DNA of 15,645 nt from an uncultured Lacticaseibacillus sp. GTDB lineage: Bacteria; Bacillota; Bacilli; Lactobacillales; Lactobacillaceae. The first letter of the stretch is position 1. Each line of letters starts with the position of its first letter. The notes below the pieces were generated by a model. That model worked only from the letters and a program-made list of their open reading frames with translations. It was not told the origin of the DNA and did not search any database. Positions 13,732 through 15,645 of the stretch are shown one piece after another. The stretch spans positions 1-15,645 of the forward strand of contig CAKQZO010000025.1 in the NCBI GenBank assembly GCA_934293835.1. The letters run 5' to 3'. A program made the position numbers and the translations under genes.

Positions 13732-14101
13732 TAATACAGCCCGACAGCTTGCCCCACAGCCGACACCGGCCATCCCTAAGGCGCCGGCGCAAGCCCCGCA
13801 ATCTGTTCCAGAAGTCAAACCGCAGGCGACGAGCTTCAGCCCTTTTGAGCGGGTGCTCGTGTGTGCCTGCGGACTCCTCGTTGCGGTCATGTGTCTGCTT
13901 TATCTGGGCGGTCAGAACCAACTGGCCAACAGCAATCGTACATATCAGGACGTGCAAACCAAGATTGCGACTCAGAGCCAAAGCGTCACGGATCTCAAGC
14001 AGACGATCGGCGAACTCTCAAATTCTAATCGACTCAGCAACTTTGCGAAGGCCCATGGCCTGACGGTGATCGAAGGCAACATAAAGCGTGTGAACAAGTA
14101 A
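13724..14101 (+). CDS. ftsL: Cell division protein FtsL
   Basis: The 125-residue bitopic protein has the FtsL layout: a Pro/Gln-rich cytoplasmic tail (1-40), one transmembrane helix (about 43-62) and a coiled coil (about 66-100) ending in the [16 protein letters not shown] segment typical of the family. FtsL pairs with FtsB/DivIC and DivIB and activates the septal wall synthase. AAAGGAGG (13708-13715) precedes the ATG at 13724. Identification rests on layout and position between rsmH and the PBP gene, since FtsL sequences are poorly conserved. Its TAA shares its last A with the next ATG (TAATG). Confidence 0.9.
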   Translation: MLDNTARQLAPQPTPAIPKAPAQAPQSVPEVKPQATSFSPFERVLVCACGLLVAVMCLLYLGGQNQLANSNRTYQDVQTKIATQSQSVTDLKQTIGELSNSNRLSNFAKAHGLTVIEGNIKRVNK

Positions 14102-15645
14102 TGGCGAAACTAACCTCTAAACGACAGACGAACGCGATTCATCCGACCGATAACCGTCGGCGCTTCGGCATCTTATTGATGTTGCTGGCCGCGGTGGGGC
14201 TGGCCGCGTTTGCCTGTCGTTTTGCGTATATTGCGGCAGGCGGCAAGGTCGATTCGGCCAACCTCAGCCAGTATCGCAAGAAGGTCGTCGAGAAGTCCAC
14301 GGTGTTGAAGGCCAAGCGCGGTTCGATCTATGACCGAGACGGTGGCGTGATCGCCGAAGATTCTAATACCTACACGATCTACGCGGTGCTCGATCACAAC
14401 TATGTCGACGGCAAAAAGAAGCTGTACGTGCAAGACAAGGCCAAGACGGCCAAGGTCTTGGCGAAGTATCTCCCGTTATCGGTGGCGAAGATTCAGGCGA
14501 TTCTGACCCCTAAAAACACCAAGACCTTCCAAGTCGAGTTCGGGGCTGCCGGCACCGGCTTAAGCCTGGCCACCAAACAAGCGATCCAGGCCGAAAAGCT
14601 GTCTGGCATCAACTTCACCGACTCGCCGTCGCGTCTGTATCCCAATGGCGTGTTCGCCTCGCATGTGATCGGGTTGGCGCAGCCAGCCGCCAAGGCGAGT
14701 GCTACTGATCAGCTGGTCGGGGTGATGGGGCTGGAGAAGCAATTCAACAGCATTCTCAAAGGAACGAACGGCTACCGGAGTTCCCAAACTGATGCGTATG
14801 GCTATCAGCTGCCGGAATCCAAGGTCGACACGAAGGCGGCCGTCAACGGCGGTTCGGTGTATACCACGATCGACTCAAGCCTGCAGACGTATCTGGAGAC
14901 GTTGATGACCAAGGTGGCGACCAAGTATCAACCCAAGTCGCTGTTGGCGGTGTTGGAAGACCCCAAGACCGGTGAGATCTTGGCGGCTTCGCAGCGGCCG
15001 ACCTTCGACCCCAGCACCGGTGAAGGCCTGAATTCGATGTGGCGCGACATCTTGGTGGAAGACAATTACGAACCCGGGTCGGTCATGAAGATCTTCACGC
15101 TCGCCAGTGCGATTCAGACGCATAACTACCATCCCAACACGTACTACAAGTCTGGGACGGTGAAGGTCGCAGACACGACGATCCGCGACTGGTCGACGAG
15201 CATGAACGGCACCAACTGGGGCACAATCCCGCTCAGTCAAGCCTTCCCACGGTCCAGTAACGTCGGGATGGTCAAGATCGAACAAAGCATGGGCGCGACG
15301 GTGTTCTCCGAGTACTTGCGCAAGTTTGGCTTCGGCCAACAAACCGGAATCGCGCTACCGAGTGAGACGAGTGGGACGTTTGATTTTGGCTCTTACCTAG
15401 ATTCGGCGATGGCCAGCTTCGGGCAGAGTATCGACGTCAATGCCATGCAGCTGATGCAGGCGGTCACCGCGATCGCCAATCGCGGCGAGATGGTGAAGCC
15501 GCGGGTCGTGGCGAAGATCGTCAACAAGCAAGGCAAGATGACCGCTTATGGCCGTCAAGTCGTCGGCAAGCCGATCAGCAAAGCGACCGCCAGCCAGGTG
15601 ATCGAAGCGATGCGTGAGGTCGTCACCGCCAAATACGGTACCGGC
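14101..15645 (+). CDS. Class B penicillin-binding protein (septal PBP2B/FtsI type), 3' partial
   Basis: 515 codons are visible and the frame runs off the right edge. The protein has a short basic cytoplasmic tail, one membrane anchor (about 22-46), the PBP dimer-domain segment RGSIYDRDG (73-81), and a transpeptidase domain with the catalytic SxxK Ser327-Val-Met-Lys330 and the SxN motif Ser385-Ser-Asn387. The KTG motif and any PASTA domains lie beyond the window. Position after ftsL marks it as the septal transpeptidase that cross-links peptidoglycan at division. The start at 14101 shares one base with the ftsL stop, so translation is coupled. No frameshift or internal stop is seen. Confidence 0.95.
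   Translation, partial: MAKLTSKRQTNAIHPTDNRRRFGILLMLLAAVGLAAFACRFAYIAAGGKVDSANLSQYRKKVVEKSTVLKAKRGSIYDRDGGVIAEDSNTYTIYAVLDHNYVDGKKKLYVQDKAKTAKVLAKYLPLSVAKIQAILTPKNTKTFQVEFGAAGTGLSLATKQAIQAEKLSGINFTDSPSRLYPNGVFASHVIGLAQPAAKASATDQLVGVMGLEKQFNSILKGTNGYRSSQTDAYGYQLPESKVDTKAAVNGGSVYTTIDSSLQTYLETLMTKVATKYQPKSLLAVLEDPKTGEILAASQRPTFDPSTGEGLNSMWRDILVEDNYEPGSVMKIFTLASAIQTHNYHPNTYYKSGTVKVADTTIRDWSTSMNGTNWGTIPLSQAFPRSSNVGMVKIEQSMGATVFSEYLRKFGFGQQTGIALPSETSGTFDFGSYLDSAMASFGQSIDVNAMQLMQAVTAIANRGEMVKPRVVAKIVNKQGKMTAYGRQVVGKPISKATASQVIEAMREVVTAKYGTG

Overview
The window is a G+C-rich chromosomal stretch from a low-GC-phylum Gram-positive rod. The best guess is a lactobacillus of the Lactobacillaceae, perhaps a high-GC Lacticaseibacillus-like species. 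The reasons are the gene order folC-radC-mreBCD-minCD, then an amino-acid ABC transporter and cls, then a DUF4044/DUF3397 pair and mraZ-rsmH-ftsL-pbp; the strong AGGAGG-type ribosome binding sites; a T-box riboswitch; and MinCD without MinE. The species call is inference. Nearly everything is on the + strand. The one exception is a 36-residue membrane protein gene at 11576-11686. No tRNA, rRNA, CRISPR array, insertion sequence or prophage gene was seen.

Layout: 1-1008 is the 3' part of an L,D-transpeptidase gene cut by the left edge. 1132-3149 holds folC and radC. 3255-5754 is the rod-shape cluster mreB, mreC, mreD, with an intrinsic terminator after mreB and another after mreD. 5820-7271 is minC-minD, the septum-placement inhibitor pair. 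7272-7739 is a long leader that reads as a T-box riboswitch, most likely histidine-specific, with one specifier stem but two successive T-box/terminator modules. It controls a polar amino-acid ABC importer (permease, ATPase, lipoprotein; 7740-9862). 9940-11373 is cardiolipin synthase. 11374-11836 holds structured non-coding DNA, the small minus-strand gene and two divergent promoters. 11837-12166 is a DUF3397 membrane protein. From 12250 to the right edge lies the start of the division and cell wall (dcw) cluster: a promoter with GTGG direct repeats (likely MraZ sites), mraZ, rsmH, ftsL and a class B penicillin-binding protein cut by the right edge.

Functionally the window joins elongation (MreBCD), division-site selection (MinCD), septal wall synthesis (FtsL, PBP), wall cross-linking (L,D-transpeptidase) and membrane lipid synthesis (Cls), with folate polyglutamation, a RadC-family protein and an amino-acid importer embedded. 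The protein-coding content is conventional. The least ordinary features are non-coding: the composite T-box leader, an 11-base complementarity inside it, and the structured region downstream of cls.
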